A stretch of 64,000 nt of DNA from contig NZ_AP014546.1 of assembly GCF_016592555.1 (NCBI RefSeq), positions 2,552,501 through 2,616,500 of the forward strand, written 5' to 3'. The first letter of the stretch is position 1; the number at the start of each line of letters is the position of its first letter. Positions 55,727 through 64,000 of this stretch are shown here, one piece after another. A program made the position numbers and the translations under genes. The stretch is from Neptunomonas japonica JAMM 1380 (GTDB lineage: Bacteria; Pseudomonadota; Gammaproteobacteria; Pseudomonadales; Balneatricaceae). The notes under the pieces were generated by a model. That model was given only the letters and a program-made list of their open reading frames with translations, was not told where the DNA came from and made no database searches.

Positions 55727-57008
55727 CTTTGGCTCCCTCTTTTTCAGCGCTCTGGTTATGCGAAGCTTGTTGGCGATACGCATCAACTAAGCTTACTAGC
55801 TCAGCTAAAACTGTTTCAGCATCCCCAATCGTGCTTAAGTCAGCGCGTTTTACCATGTCACAACCGGCATCGGTATTGATTGTCACAACCTTGTCACACT
55901 GGCCAATCCCTTGCATGTGCTGTATTGCACCCGAAATACCTACTGCTAAGTATACGCGAGCAGTTACCCATGTTCCGGAGGCGCCGACTTGGCGAAAACG
56001 TGGCATATTGCCATCATCTACGGCTACACGGCTTGCACCTTCTGTTGCTCCAAGCACTTTCGCTGTTGCATGGAATTGATCCCAATTTGTAATGCCATTA
56101 CCTGCCGCCAAAATAAACTCGGCCTCAGCCAACACAATAGCGTTAGGGTCAACCGCCACCTGCCCTAAATCATGCAACTCAGGCAACACCGCTTGAACGG
56201 GTGTCCACTCAACTAGCAAAGCTTCATGTCGAGTTTCATCGATAGGGTTAGCGCACTCTTGTGCCAACATCAGTAAACGAGGTGTATCACGCGTGATATC
56301 TATTGAGCCACCTGCACCACGGCAGATGGTTGTTTCAGCACTCACCTGCCACGCTTGTGTAGCAGGTCGCTCACCCAAACGTGCGGCTAAACGCGACCCT
56401 AAATCAGTGCCACCATGAACACTATCAGGGAACAACCAGTACTGGGGTTTAATACGTGCTTCTACTTGCTCTAGTGCAGCGACTTGTTGCTCAGGGCAAT
56501 AACCTCCATATTCGGCGCCATCAAGTAATAACAAGCGATCAACACCGGCTTTATCAAAGCTATCTTCTTTACTAGCGCCAAAGACAACCGCCATTACAGC
56601 ACCCTCTCCTGCAACACCAGCTTCCATCGATCTAGCCAGTTGATGCGCTTGCCCTAAGATATCTTTATCATGCGCAGTCAATCGGCCACCGACCATGTCA
56701 GGCACCACCACAATGGTGAAAGCAGGCTCACTGACTTGATGTAATGGTAATATCACCTCTTGCCTACTTTGTGCGTTACGCCGGCCAGTAATAGCAACTG
56801 CATTACCTTTGAGTCTATCGATACGTTTAATGCCATTAGGGCCAATAAAGCCCACTGAGTGAGGGTTCTTGCGTAATAAACCAGAAGGACCACGCACTTC
56901 AACGGTCTGCACAGCAACCGTGCTATGCAGTGGGTGCAAACGGTTACGTGCAATTCTTTCGGCGCGCGGGTCTCTACGAAGAAGTTGCAAATTATCAGAA
57001 TCAGACAT
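55716..57008 (-). CDS. etfA: Electron transfer flavoprotein, alpha-type subunit of the dimethylglycine system
   Basis: A 430-residue ETF alpha-type protein, longer than the usual 310 by an N-terminal region (about 1-95, basic). The C-terminal FAD domain is recognisable: FRQVGASGTWVTARVYLAVG, ISGAIQHMQG and INTDAGCDM. Same order as in the Pseudomonas dgc cluster (dgcA, dgcB, alpha, beta). It starts exactly at the dgcB stop (1-bp overlap), so it is translationally coupled. Confidence 0.88.
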   Translation of the reverse strand: MSDSDNLQLLRRDPRAERIARNRLHPLHSTVAVQTVEVRGPSGLLRKNPHSVGFIGPNGIKRIDRLKGNAVAITGRRNAQSRQEVILPLHQVSEPAFTIVVVPDMVGGRLTAHDKDILGQAHQLARSMEAGVAGEGAVMAVVFGASKEDSFDKAGVDRLLLLDGAEYGGYCPEQQVAALEQVEARIKPQYWLFPDSVHGGTDLGSRLAARLGERPATQAWQVSAETTICRGAGGSIDITRDTPRLLMLAQECANPIDETRHEALLVEWTPVQAVLPELHDLGQVAVDPNAIVLAEAEFILAAGNGITNWDQFHATAKVLGATEGASRVAVDDGNMPRFRQVGASGTWVTARVYLAVGISGAIQHMQGIGQCDKVVTINTDAGCDMVKRADLSTIGDAETVLAELVSLVDAYRQQASHNQSAEKEGAKDAA

Positions 57009-58954
57009 CAGAACGCCTCCTCAAGCTGATTTTCCACGTCACTTCCCGCTTCATCCTCAAGCAGTACGCCAGCCAAGATCTCAGCGATATCTTTTACTTG
57101 GGGACGTGGCTCAACAACCCCTTCGAGCATGGCTGTACATTGCTGGCAACCGACGGCTATTAATTCTGCTCCCGTGGATTGCACATCCTCCATGCGCATA
57201 TCGGCAATACGGCGCTCTCCCGGTATATCCGTAATCGGAGCACCGCCACCACCACCGCAACAGCGTGAACGAAAACCTGAACGTTCCATCTCAGCAATTT
57301 CGATACCCAGTGCTCGTAATAACTCACGCGGGGCTTCATATTCGCCGTTATAACGTCCTAGGTAACAAGGATCATGGTAGGTAACTTTTCCACCTTTGAA
57401 GCTACTCAGCTTAAGCTTGCCCGCCTGCACGAGCTCATTTAGATAAGTGGTGTGATGCAAGATTTCAACATTATCGAATAAGCCGTCGGCAAAATCTGCG
57501 TACTCATTCCGTAAGCAGTGATAAGCATGCGGGTCGGTTGTCACGATACGCTTAAATTTATATTGACCCAAGGCCGCAATATTACGCTTAGCGAGACTTT
57601 GAAAAGTTGCATCATCACCTAAACGACGCGCCACATCACCGCTGTCTAGTTCCTCATCACCCAGTACGGCAAAGTCCACATTCGCGGCTTTAAGCAAGCT
57701 AACAAACGCACGTAAAATACGCTGGCTACGCATATCAAAGGCGCCATCAGAAACCCAAAAAACAACATCGGTTTCTTTAACATCTCGCAATAACGGCAGG
57801 TTTTGATCAGCGGCCCAGTTGGTGCGGCTCGCAGGCGCATTACCGTTAGGGTTATCGGTAGCGATAAGGTTATCCAGCACTTGTGCGCCCTTATTAGGCG
57901 TGCTGCCTGTTTCCATGGTAAGAAAACGGCGCATATCAACAATCGCATCAACATGCTCAATCATCATTGGGCACTCTTCAACACAAGCACGGCAAGTAGT
58001 ACAAGACCACAAGGTGTCTGGATCAATTAAGCCTTCGGTGATTGTGAGTAGCGGGCCTCCGTTAGCCAGCCCAACCTCTTTACCTGGATAAGGGCTTCCG
58101 GCATAGTGAGCATCACTGCCACCTGCCATACCAACAACCATATCTTGAATTAATTTTTTAGGATTTAGCGGCTGCCCTGCGGCAAATGCCGGGCATACGG
58201 CCTCACACTTACCGCACTGTACACAAGCATCAAAACCTAAAAGCTGATTCCATTTAAAGTCTTCGGGCTTTTGTACGCCCAATACTCGCTGATCCAGCGC
58301 TACGGGTTTAAGTCCCGTTGAGCGTCCGCCACCAAAGCGTTCAGGACGGCGATGAAATGCTAGGTGAAGTGCTCCCGCAAAAGCGTGCTTCATTGGCCCA
58401 CCCCACGTCATGCCAAGCAACATCTCTGACAACCCCATAGCAATAAAAACGCTGAGAACAACGGTCAGTAGCAAGCCACCCGCACCTTCAGGTAAAACAC
58501 CCGCCATCGGCAGTGTCAGAATAAAAAAGGCGCTAGAAAAGGCGAGTAAACTTTTAGGTAGCCGCATCCACGGGCCTTTTGACAAGCGGCTCGGTGGGTT
58601 CAAACGACGTTTAAAGACAAAAACAGCACCAACAAACATCAATGCTAAAGAAGCAAGCAGCGCCCAGGCTAAAATCTGGCTCTGAATACCGAATAAATGG
58701 ACCAACACAACTAATAACAGCGATAGCACAAAACCGCCACCAGTAGCCGCATGCGTTTTAGACATATATTTATCGCGCTCTACAATATCGTGCAGATCAT
58801 GTAGATAACGGCCAGGCATCGCCATTAAGCCAGCAACAAAATCTACTGATTCAGGTTGCCCAGCTCGCCATAAATTCACTCGGCGTACAGCACCCACCAC
58901 GGCTAGCAATAACGCTGTCGCGATAAGAAAGGGGTGTAACCACTCAAAAGTCAT
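57008..58954 (-). CDS. dgcB: Dimethylglycine demethylation protein DgcB, membrane Fe-S protein
   Basis: A 648-residue protein. Membrane segments are at about 8-24, 76-112, 136-155 and 160-180. Two 4Fe-4S motifs follow: C244-C247-C250-C254 (CVQCGKCEAVCPAF) and C318-C321-C324-C328 (CTTCRACVEECPMM). The C-terminal half has CCG-type cysteine regions (CCGGGGGAP; VGCQQCTAML), as in heterodisulphide-reductase/GlcF-like proteins. It carries electrons from DgcA demethylation to the membrane. It follows dgcA by 195 bp and is coupled to etfA. Confidence 0.9.
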   Translation of the reverse strand: MTFEWLHPFLIATALLLAVVGAVRRVNLWRAGQPESVDFVAGLMAMPGRYLHDLHDIVERDKYMSKTHAATGGGFVLSLLLVVLVHLFGIQSQILAWALLASLALMFVGAVFVFKRRLNPPSRLSKGPWMRLPKSLLAFSSAFFILTLPMAGVLPEGAGGLLLTVVLSVFIAMGLSEMLLGMTWGGPMKHAFAGALHLAFHRRPERFGGGRSTGLKPVALDQRVLGVQKPEDFKWNQLLGFDACVQCGKCEAVCPAFAAGQPLNPKKLIQDMVVGMAGGSDAHYAGSPYPGKEVGLANGGPLLTITEGLIDPDTLWSCTTCRACVEECPMMIEHVDAIVDMRRFLTMETGSTPNKGAQVLDNLIATDNPNGNAPASRTNWAADQNLPLLRDVKETDVVFWVSDGAFDMRSQRILRAFVSLLKAANVDFAVLGDEELDSGDVARRLGDDATFQSLAKRNIAALGQYKFKRIVTTDPHAYHCLRNEYADFADGLFDNVEILHHTTYLNELVQAGKLKLSSFKGGKVTYHDPCYLGRYNGEYEAPRELLRALGIEIAEMERSGFRSRCCGGGGGAPITDIPGERRIADMRMEDVQSTGAELIAVGCQQCTAMLEGVVEPRPQVKDIAEILAGVLLEDEAGSDVENQLEEAF

Positions 58955-59149
58955 AATTCACCCTCATCAAACAGGTGGATGGGCAGTGGAATCTGCCCTG
59001 TTATTTTTATCAGCTCCAGTGTTGGAGCTATCTTTTTAAAACACGTCTGTTACCAGATAATGCCCAGAGCGTAATGAACGCCGATAGTGCAAGGCAAGAG
59101 CACCGCGAACCGGCTATTAACACAGCAATATCAAGTGCAATAGCTCTGA

Positions 59150-61225
59150 TCAGAGATCCTTGCACAGGCGTAACGCATCATAAATAGCCGCATGAGCATT
59201 GCGTTGTGAAACACAATCACCCAGACGCCACAAGATCATATTGCCCTGTTTCTCTTCAGCAGAGAGGGCTAAAACAGGCTGTGGTGCAGCATCAAACAGC
59301 GCTTCGTTATCCAGCTGCCCCTTATTGCAAGAATCCTGCTTGAGTGCGTAATACAACTCTTCGTTTGGACGGATACCGTTTTCAACAACGACCTGGTCAA
59401 CCACACGCTCCTCTTTCTGCCCGGTATATTCGTTCTCAAGTACCGCTACTAGGTTGTCACCTTCGCGGTAAACATTCATGAGCAACATGTCAGAGGTCAT
59501 AACCACCTCTTTTTCATACAAGTTGCGATAGTAAGTAGGGAACGTAGTACCACCAATACCGACACCCGGCTTGATATCATCAGTCACTAACTCAACTAGT
59601 GAGCCTTTAGACGCCAGATAATCTGCTGCCGACATACCAGAGAATTCACAAATGGTGTCGTAGATCAGCACATTCTTACCCGGCTCGACCTTGCCCGTTA
59701 GAATATCCCAGCTAGAAACACACAGTCCTTCTGCTGCTCCCCATCCCGCTTCTTGATCAATAAACGGACGGCCACCCGTTGCTAAAATACATACATCCGG
59801 TTTTAGCTCATGGATCAGCTCAGTATCAGCACCCGTCCCTAATCGAACATCAACACCCAGACGTTCTATCTCCATGGCTAACCAACGAGTAATACCTGCC
59901 ATCTGATCACGTTGCGGTGCTTTAGCAGCAATCACAACCTGGCCACCCAACTCTTCCTGTTTTTCAATTAGCGTTACATCATGACCGCGCTCGGCAGCAA
60001 CACGCGCAGCTTCTAAGCCGCCAGGGCCACCACCAACAATCACCACTTTGCGCTTAACACCGGTGGTTTTCTCGATGATGTGCGGCATCCCCATATGTTC
60101 ACGCGAGGTAGCAGCATTTTGAATACATAGAACATCTAGCCCCATGTATTGGCGGTCGATACAGTAGTTAGCACCGACACACTGGCGAATTTGGTCGACC
60201 TGATCATTCTTTATTTTTGCAATGATATGCGGATCAGCAATATGCGCACGCGTCATACCGACAAAATCAACATATCCTGCTTCCAATATACGTTTTGCCT
60301 GATTTGGATCTTTGATGTTTTGCGCATGAATAACCGGCACATCCACTACTTCTTTAATGCCAGCAGCAAGATGCAGGAAAGGCTCTGGTGGGTAGCTCAT
60401 ATTTGGAATAACGTTCGCCAGCGTGTTGTGGGTATCACAACCCGAACCCACGACACCGAAGAAATCTAATAAACCGGTATCATTGTAGTACTTCGCAATC
60501 TGCTTAAGGTCTTCGTGACTGAGACCGTCTGGGTGGAATTCATCACCACACATACGAATACCAACAACAAAGTCACGACCAACTTCTTCGCGTACCGCTT
60601 TTAGTACTTCAATACCAAAGCGCATGCGATTCTCTAAACTACCACCCCACTGGTCGGTACGCTTATTCACACGCGGTGACCAAAACTGATCGATCATGTG
60701 CTGATGTACAGCAGATAACTCAACACCGTCTAAGCCACCTTCTTTGGCACGACGTGCGGCTTGCGCAAAATCACCAATAATGCGCCAGATATCTTCTTCT
60801 TCAATCGTTTTACACGTAGCGCGATGAACAGGCTCACGAATACCCGATGGGGACATCAAGTTCGGCCAATCACCACCATCCCAACGGGAGCGACGCCCCA
60901 TGTGGGTAATCTGAATCATTATCTTACCGCCGTGCTTATGCACCGCATCAGCAAGATTTTGAAAATGAGGAATAATACGATCAGTCGATAGGTTAACTGA
61001 GCTCCACCAGCTTTGTGGGCTATCTATCGATACCACACTGGAACCACCACAGATCGACAAGCCACAACCACCTTTGGCTTTCTCTTCGTAATACTTAACA
61101 TAGCGTTCAGTCGTCATTCCGCCATCGGTTGCATAAACTTCGGCGTGCGCGGTACTCACTATACGGTTACGAATAGTCAGGTTATTAATTTTTAGCGGTT
61201 CAAACAGGAGGTCAAACTGGGACAT
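59150..61225 (-). CDS. dgcA: Dimethylglycine demethylase DgcA, TMADH-type flavoprotein
   Basis: A 691-residue old-yellow-enzyme/trimethylamine-dehydrogenase family protein. The N-terminal TIM barrel (about 1-345) includes QITHMGRRSRWDG and ELSAVHQHMIDQFWSP. A cluster region follows (C349, C355, C367), then FAD/NAD-type Rossmann domains from about 392 (VVIVGGGPGGLEAARVAAER). It demethylates dimethylglycine to sarcosine. Where trimethylamine dehydrogenase has its second cluster cysteine there is Ala352, so only three of the four usual ligands are seen. It follows the DUF5943-like gene in the same orientation. Confidence 0.9.
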   Translation of the reverse strand: MSQFDLLFEPLKINNLTIRNRIVSTAHAEVYATDGGMTTERYVKYYEEKAKGGCGLSICGGSSVVSIDSPQSWWSSVNLSTDRIIPHFQNLADAVHKHGGKIMIQITHMGRRSRWDGGDWPNLMSPSGIREPVHRATCKTIEEEDIWRIIGDFAQAARRAKEGGLDGVELSAVHQHMIDQFWSPRVNKRTDQWGGSLENRMRFGIEVLKAVREEVGRDFVVGIRMCGDEFHPDGLSHEDLKQIAKYYNDTGLLDFFGVVGSGCDTHNTLANVIPNMSYPPEPFLHLAAGIKEVVDVPVIHAQNIKDPNQAKRILEAGYVDFVGMTRAHIADPHIIAKIKNDQVDQIRQCVGANYCIDRQYMGLDVLCIQNAATSREHMGMPHIIEKTTGVKRKVVIVGGGPGGLEAARVAAERGHDVTLIEKQEELGGQVVIAAKAPQRDQMAGITRWLAMEIERLGVDVRLGTGADTELIHELKPDVCILATGGRPFIDQEAGWGAAEGLCVSSWDILTGKVEPGKNVLIYDTICEFSGMSAADYLASKGSLVELVTDDIKPGVGIGGTTFPTYYRNLYEKEVVMTSDMLLMNVYREGDNLVAVLENEYTGQKEERVVDQVVVENGIRPNEELYYALKQDSCNKGQLDNEALFDAAPQPVLALSAEEKQGNMILWRLGDCVSQRNAHAAIYDALRLCKDL

Positions 61226-61397
61226 GATCGTACCCCACCTTTACAGATTAACAGGTCACACAAAGCTAACGATATTAGCCTGATGACTCGTTTCGATTTT
61301 ATTATTGGCGCAGACGGTTCTTGGCTGCGTTAACTCTTTTGAAACTTAACGGCAGTTGAAAACATGAGTGATGCTTTCAACGCCCTTTTAGCGCTGG

Positions 61398-61943
61398 TTA
61401 TAAAGGCGTTACTTCAAAGTACCCGACATCACAACCTTCTTCTGCTGCACACTGAGTCTGAATGGCTTTAGTACGCACTTCATAACCCAAGCTTTCTGCG
61501 ATCTGATCCATTGCTCCGGCAAACCAGCCCGTAAACATATAATCAACTTTACGGTTCACTTTTCCGTACTGATAAACGAAGGCCGAATTTTCCAAGCGTA
61601 CTTTGGCCGTACCTTTTTCAAGATCAAGTTCTTCTGTGATAAAGAAGCCCCAACCGCGCTGCGATAAACGCTTCATGTAGTGTTCAAACACATCAGCACC
61701 CGACATACCGTGTTCAGCGGCTTCTTTCTCGCACCAGTAATGCGCTGATTTATAGCCCGCTTTATAGAGAATATCGGCGTACTTCTCAGCACCAATTTCT
61801 TCTTCAATACCCATATGATTGTTCACAAAAAAGTGACGCGGCACATATAACATCGGCAGCGCATCCGTCGTCCATACTCCGGTTTCATCATTAACATCAA
61901 TTGGCATTTCTGGTGCATGTACGCTCATTTCTTCTGACCTCAA
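61398..61943 (-). CDS. DUF5943/4-vinyl-reductase-like protein of the betaine cluster
   Basis: A 181-residue soluble protein (YVPRHFFVNNHMGIEEEIGA; AHYWCEKEAAEHGMSGADVF; TQCAAEEGCDVGYFEVTP). The cysteine-containing C terminus resembles 4-vinyl-reductase (V4R) small-molecule-binding proteins. It occupies the position of the corresponding gene between the dipeptidase and dgcA in Pseudomonas (PA5397), whose exact role is not known to me. The gap to dgcA is 172 bp and holds an AACGCC/GGCGTT inverted repeat. Confidence 0.8.
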   Translation of the reverse strand: MRSEEMSVHAPEMPIDVNDETGVWTTDALPMLYVPRHFFVNNHMGIEEEIGAEKYADILYKAGYKSAHYWCEKEAAEHGMSGADVFEHYMKRLSQRGWGFFITEELDLEKGTAKVRLENSAFVYQYGKVNRKVDYMFTGWFAGAMDQIAESLGYEVRTKAIQTQCAAEEGCDVGYFEVTPL

Positions 61944-62026
61944 AATTCTTTTTGTTTTAATTATTTATGTTAATTTTTAATGCTAACGCCACATCGCTAA
62001 GCAATGCAGCGCCAGTGTTCAGGTAA

Positions 62027-63004
62027 TCAGGCGCCCCAAACATCCTTAAGAAGCGTGATCCAGTTTTCGCCCATAATTTTGCGCACCTGTGATTCAGAGA
62101 AACCACGACGTAACAATGCTTCGGTCAGGTTAGGAAATTCACCCACCGTGCGAATACCTTCTGGATTGATAATCTTGCCAAAACGCGTCAAACGGCGTGC
62201 ATAACCTTTATCGTGAGTCAGATATTCAAAAAAGTTCTGATCTTGGCCTTGAGTAAAGTCTGTACCGATACCAATGCTGTCTTCACCAACGATGTTGTAG
62301 ATATACTCAATCGCTTCCACGTAATCTTCGATGGTCGAATCAATACCGTTTTTAAGGAAAGGTGCGAACATGGTGACACCAACAAAACCACCGTGATCTG
62401 CTATAAACTTCAGTTCAGCATCTGACTTATTACGAGGATGATCTTTTAAGCCGGTAGGTAAGCAGTGCGAATACGCCACACGCTTCTTCGATTCGAGGAT
62501 AACTTCTTCAGAGGTTTTAGCACCCACGTGAGACAGATCACACAAGACGCCAACACGATTCATTTCAGCAACAATTTCACGACCAAAACCAGACAGACCA
62601 CCATCACGTTCATAGCAACCAGTACCTACCAGATTCTGCGTGTTGTAACACATCTGAACGATACCAACGCCGAGGTCTTTGAATACCTGCACATAGCCAA
62701 TTTGATCTTCATAGGCATTCGCATTCTGAAAGCCCATCATGACGCCGGTTTTACCTTCCTGTTTAGCGCGATGAATATCTGCTGTGGTATGCACTTTAAT
62801 AAGCAGGTCACTGCTGGCTTCAATCAGCTGATTCATCTCAACAACATTGTTAACCGTATTCTGGAAATTCTCCCAGAAGGAAACAGTACAGTTAGCGGCA
62901 GTCAACCCACCTTTTGACATGTCTTCGAAAAGCTCACGATTCCATTTCGCGCAAATCAGACCATCAATAACAATGGCGTCTTGGTGTAGTTCAGCAGCGT
63001 TCAT
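62027..63004 (-). CDS. Membrane dipeptidase (renal dipeptidase family, M19) of the betaine cluster
   Basis: A 325-residue M19-type metalloprotein with the family pattern VIDGLICAKWNRELFEDM, VGIVQMCYNTQNLVG, LCDLSHVGAKTSEEVI, VAYSHCLPTGLKDHPRNKSD and IGIGTDFTQGQD. The canonical DxH zinc site near the N terminus is changed (IDGLICAK in place of a DGHNDxP motif). The substrate may therefore be unusual. Same position as PA5396 in Pseudomonas. First gene of the minus-strand dgc operon, after gbdR. Confidence 0.85.
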   Translation of the reverse strand: MNAAELHQDAIVIDGLICAKWNRELFEDMSKGGLTAANCTVSFWENFQNTVNNVVEMNQLIEASSDLLIKVHTTADIHRAKQEGKTGVMMGFQNANAYEDQIGYVQVFKDLGVGIVQMCYNTQNLVGTGCYERDGGLSGFGREIVAEMNRVGVLCDLSHVGAKTSEEVILESKKRVAYSHCLPTGLKDHPRNKSDAELKFIADHGGFVGVTMFAPFLKNGIDSTIEDYVEAIEYIYNIVGEDSIGIGTDFTQGQDQNFFEYLTHDKGYARRLTRFGKIINPEGIRTVGEFPNLTEALLRRGFSESQVRKIMGENWITLLKDVWGA

Positions 63005-63274
63005 TTTTTTCTATCCTTCTATCCCGGGCTTTTCGCTTATGACTCAGCCCTGATTCAATAACACCTCAACAGATACGTTTGTTGAAGTGAGGGACAGACC
63101 GAATAAATCAATCTCCCCAACATTCAGGCCAGTGTAAAATTTCACAGGGATCATCATGACGCTGGAAGCGACTCTCTTGTTACCAAAACCGTCACTTGTG
63201 ATTTGTTGTGAAATAAATGCAGTTGGATTCGGGATAGATGAGAACGAGATACAACTAAGTATGAGCAGGCTTAA

Positions 63275-64000
63275 TTATTTTTTAATGCGGACACTGCCAA
63301 AAGTGGATTCTGAGCGCGCTTGCGCTAATGCATCACTCGCCGTCGAGTCACGCTTTCCTTCCTGCTGTTGAATATTTTTCCCGTTCTCTAAGGAAGGAAC
63401 AGGCTCTTCTTTGTGGGCGCCCGACAACTCGCTGTCTTGCACTTTTAATTGCCTTCTTTGCGGCAGTTCTTCCGGTGGAGCGCGCTCTATTTCAGGCGGC
63501 ACATTTTGCTTCACACTTTTAGCACGCGAATTACCCGAGCGCTCTTCACTCGGAGGAACCCCCATCTGCTCTCGATAGCATTTACTAAAATGAGGAGTAG
63601 AGACAAAACCACACGCGGTAGAGACTTCAATAATAGGTAAGTTACTTTGTTTTAGTAATTGACGTGCCCGTAGTAAGCGTAATTTCAAATAGTACTTTGA
63701 AGGCGAGCACTGTAAGTATTTTAAAAACAATCGCTCTAATTGTCGTCGAGAAAGGCAGGCATAGTGTGCCAGCTCATCCATATCGATTAACTCTTCTAAA
63801 TTGGCCTCCATTAAGCCCACCACTTCAACCAACTTAGGCTGTGTCGTACCAGAAACATACTGTAACGGGACTTTTTGTTTATCTGTTTCACTGCGAATAC
63901 GATCGCAAATGAACATTTCCGAAATCGCTGTACACAACAAGGTTCCATGTTCTTGCTTGATCATATGCAACATCATATCAAGCGGCGCGGTTCCTCCCGT
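63275..64000 (-). CDS. gbdR: GbdR, AraC-family regulator of glycine betaine catabolism (partial, 5' end outside window)
   Basis: The frame is open to the right edge; 241 codons are visible and the N-terminal DJ-1/PfpI-like domain is cut off (only GGTAPLDMMLHMI remains). The AraC helix-turn-helix pair is at DMDELAHYACLSRRQLERLF and IIEVSTACGFVSTPHFSKCY, closely resembling Pseudomonas GbdR, which activates dgc and related genes in response to glycine betaine and dimethylglycine. After GVPPSEERSG a hydrophilic tail of about 90 residues follows, longer than the Pseudomonas protein. It sits just before the dipeptidase-dgc block, which it probably controls. Confidence 0.9.
   Translation of the reverse strand, partial: TGGTAPLDMMLHMIKQEHGTLLCTAISEMFICDRIRSETDKQKVPLQYVSGTTQPKLVEVVGLMEANLEELIDMDELAHYACLSRRQLERLFLKYLQCSPSKYYLKLRLLRARQLLKQSNLPIIEVSTACGFVSTPHFSKCYREQMGVPPSEERSGNSRAKSVKQNVPPEIERAPPEELPQRRQLKVQDSELSGAHKEEPVPSLENGKNIQQQEGKRDSTASDALAQARSESTFGSVRIKK

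Noticed and set aside
1..64000. tRNA, rRNA, CRISPR arrays, insertion sequences, prophage genes
   Set aside because: None was recognised by reading either strand.

Overview
The window looks like chromosome of a marine gammaproteobacterium, most likely of the Oceanospirillaceae type (Neptunomonas/Neptuniibacter/Marinomonas-like). This is inferred from moderate GC, the full choline-to-glycine-betaine and dimethylglycine catabolic sets, several osmolyte transporters, and an ECF sigma/ChrR photo-oxidative stress regulon. No rRNA, tRNA, CRISPR array, prophage or transposase was seen.

Layout, left to right. (1) 1-7016, minus strand: an ABC-type (group 2) capsule locus with a lipoprotein, KpsD/M/T/E-like export genes, a wecB remnant reduced to its two ends, wecC, and a glycosyltransferase-like gene leaving the window. 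(2) 7290-14492: betI, convergent with betB-betA-choX-choW-choV (choline uptake and oxidation to glycine betaine). (3) 15139-22374: a TauD-like dioxygenase, a LysR regulator divergent from glcDEF (glycolate oxidase), and an orphan TRAP binding protein ending at a strong terminator. (4) 22482-26193: three uncharacterised genes, largely helical, one with a membrane anchor and one with a Gly/Arg-rich tail. (5) 26384-33437: a signalling operon made of a TonB-dependent receptor, a YfiR-like protein, a hybrid kinase with a CHASE8-like sensor, and a REC-PAS-GGDEF-EAL protein. (6) 33727-50254: a light/singlet-oxygen region. It holds the ECF sigma factor and ChrR-type anti-sigma with ybgA, phrB and a Trp-rich small protein in one operon; a divergent FAD oxidoreductase/DUF1365/cfa-like operon; a DUF2878/DUF3833/SDR/NTF2-like operon; and folE and a renalase-like oxidoreductase. 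Five copies of a TGATCY-N15/16-CGTA motif lie in front of these units. (7) 45857-47545, inside region 6: two integron-type gene cassettes (an acetyltransferase and an unknown protein) with a recognisable attC site and no integrase. (8) 50336-54687: an MFS transporter with a long repeat tail, a small protein and a BCCT transporter. (9) 54917-64000: dimethylglycine demethylase genes (dgcA, dgcB, two ETF subunits), a DUF5943-like protein, a membrane dipeptidase and the AraC-family regulator gbdR, cut by the right edge.

The metabolic genes fit one picture: choline enters through ChoXWV and possibly the BCCT carrier, BetA/BetB make glycine betaine, and the dgc block demethylates dimethylglycine under GbdR. 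The betaine-to-dimethylglycine monooxygenase (gbcAB) is not in the window. The parts most worth a second look are the attC cassettes, the ECF regulon, the wecB deletion scar, the three-gene helical cassette, and the YfiR/CHASE8 kinase operon.
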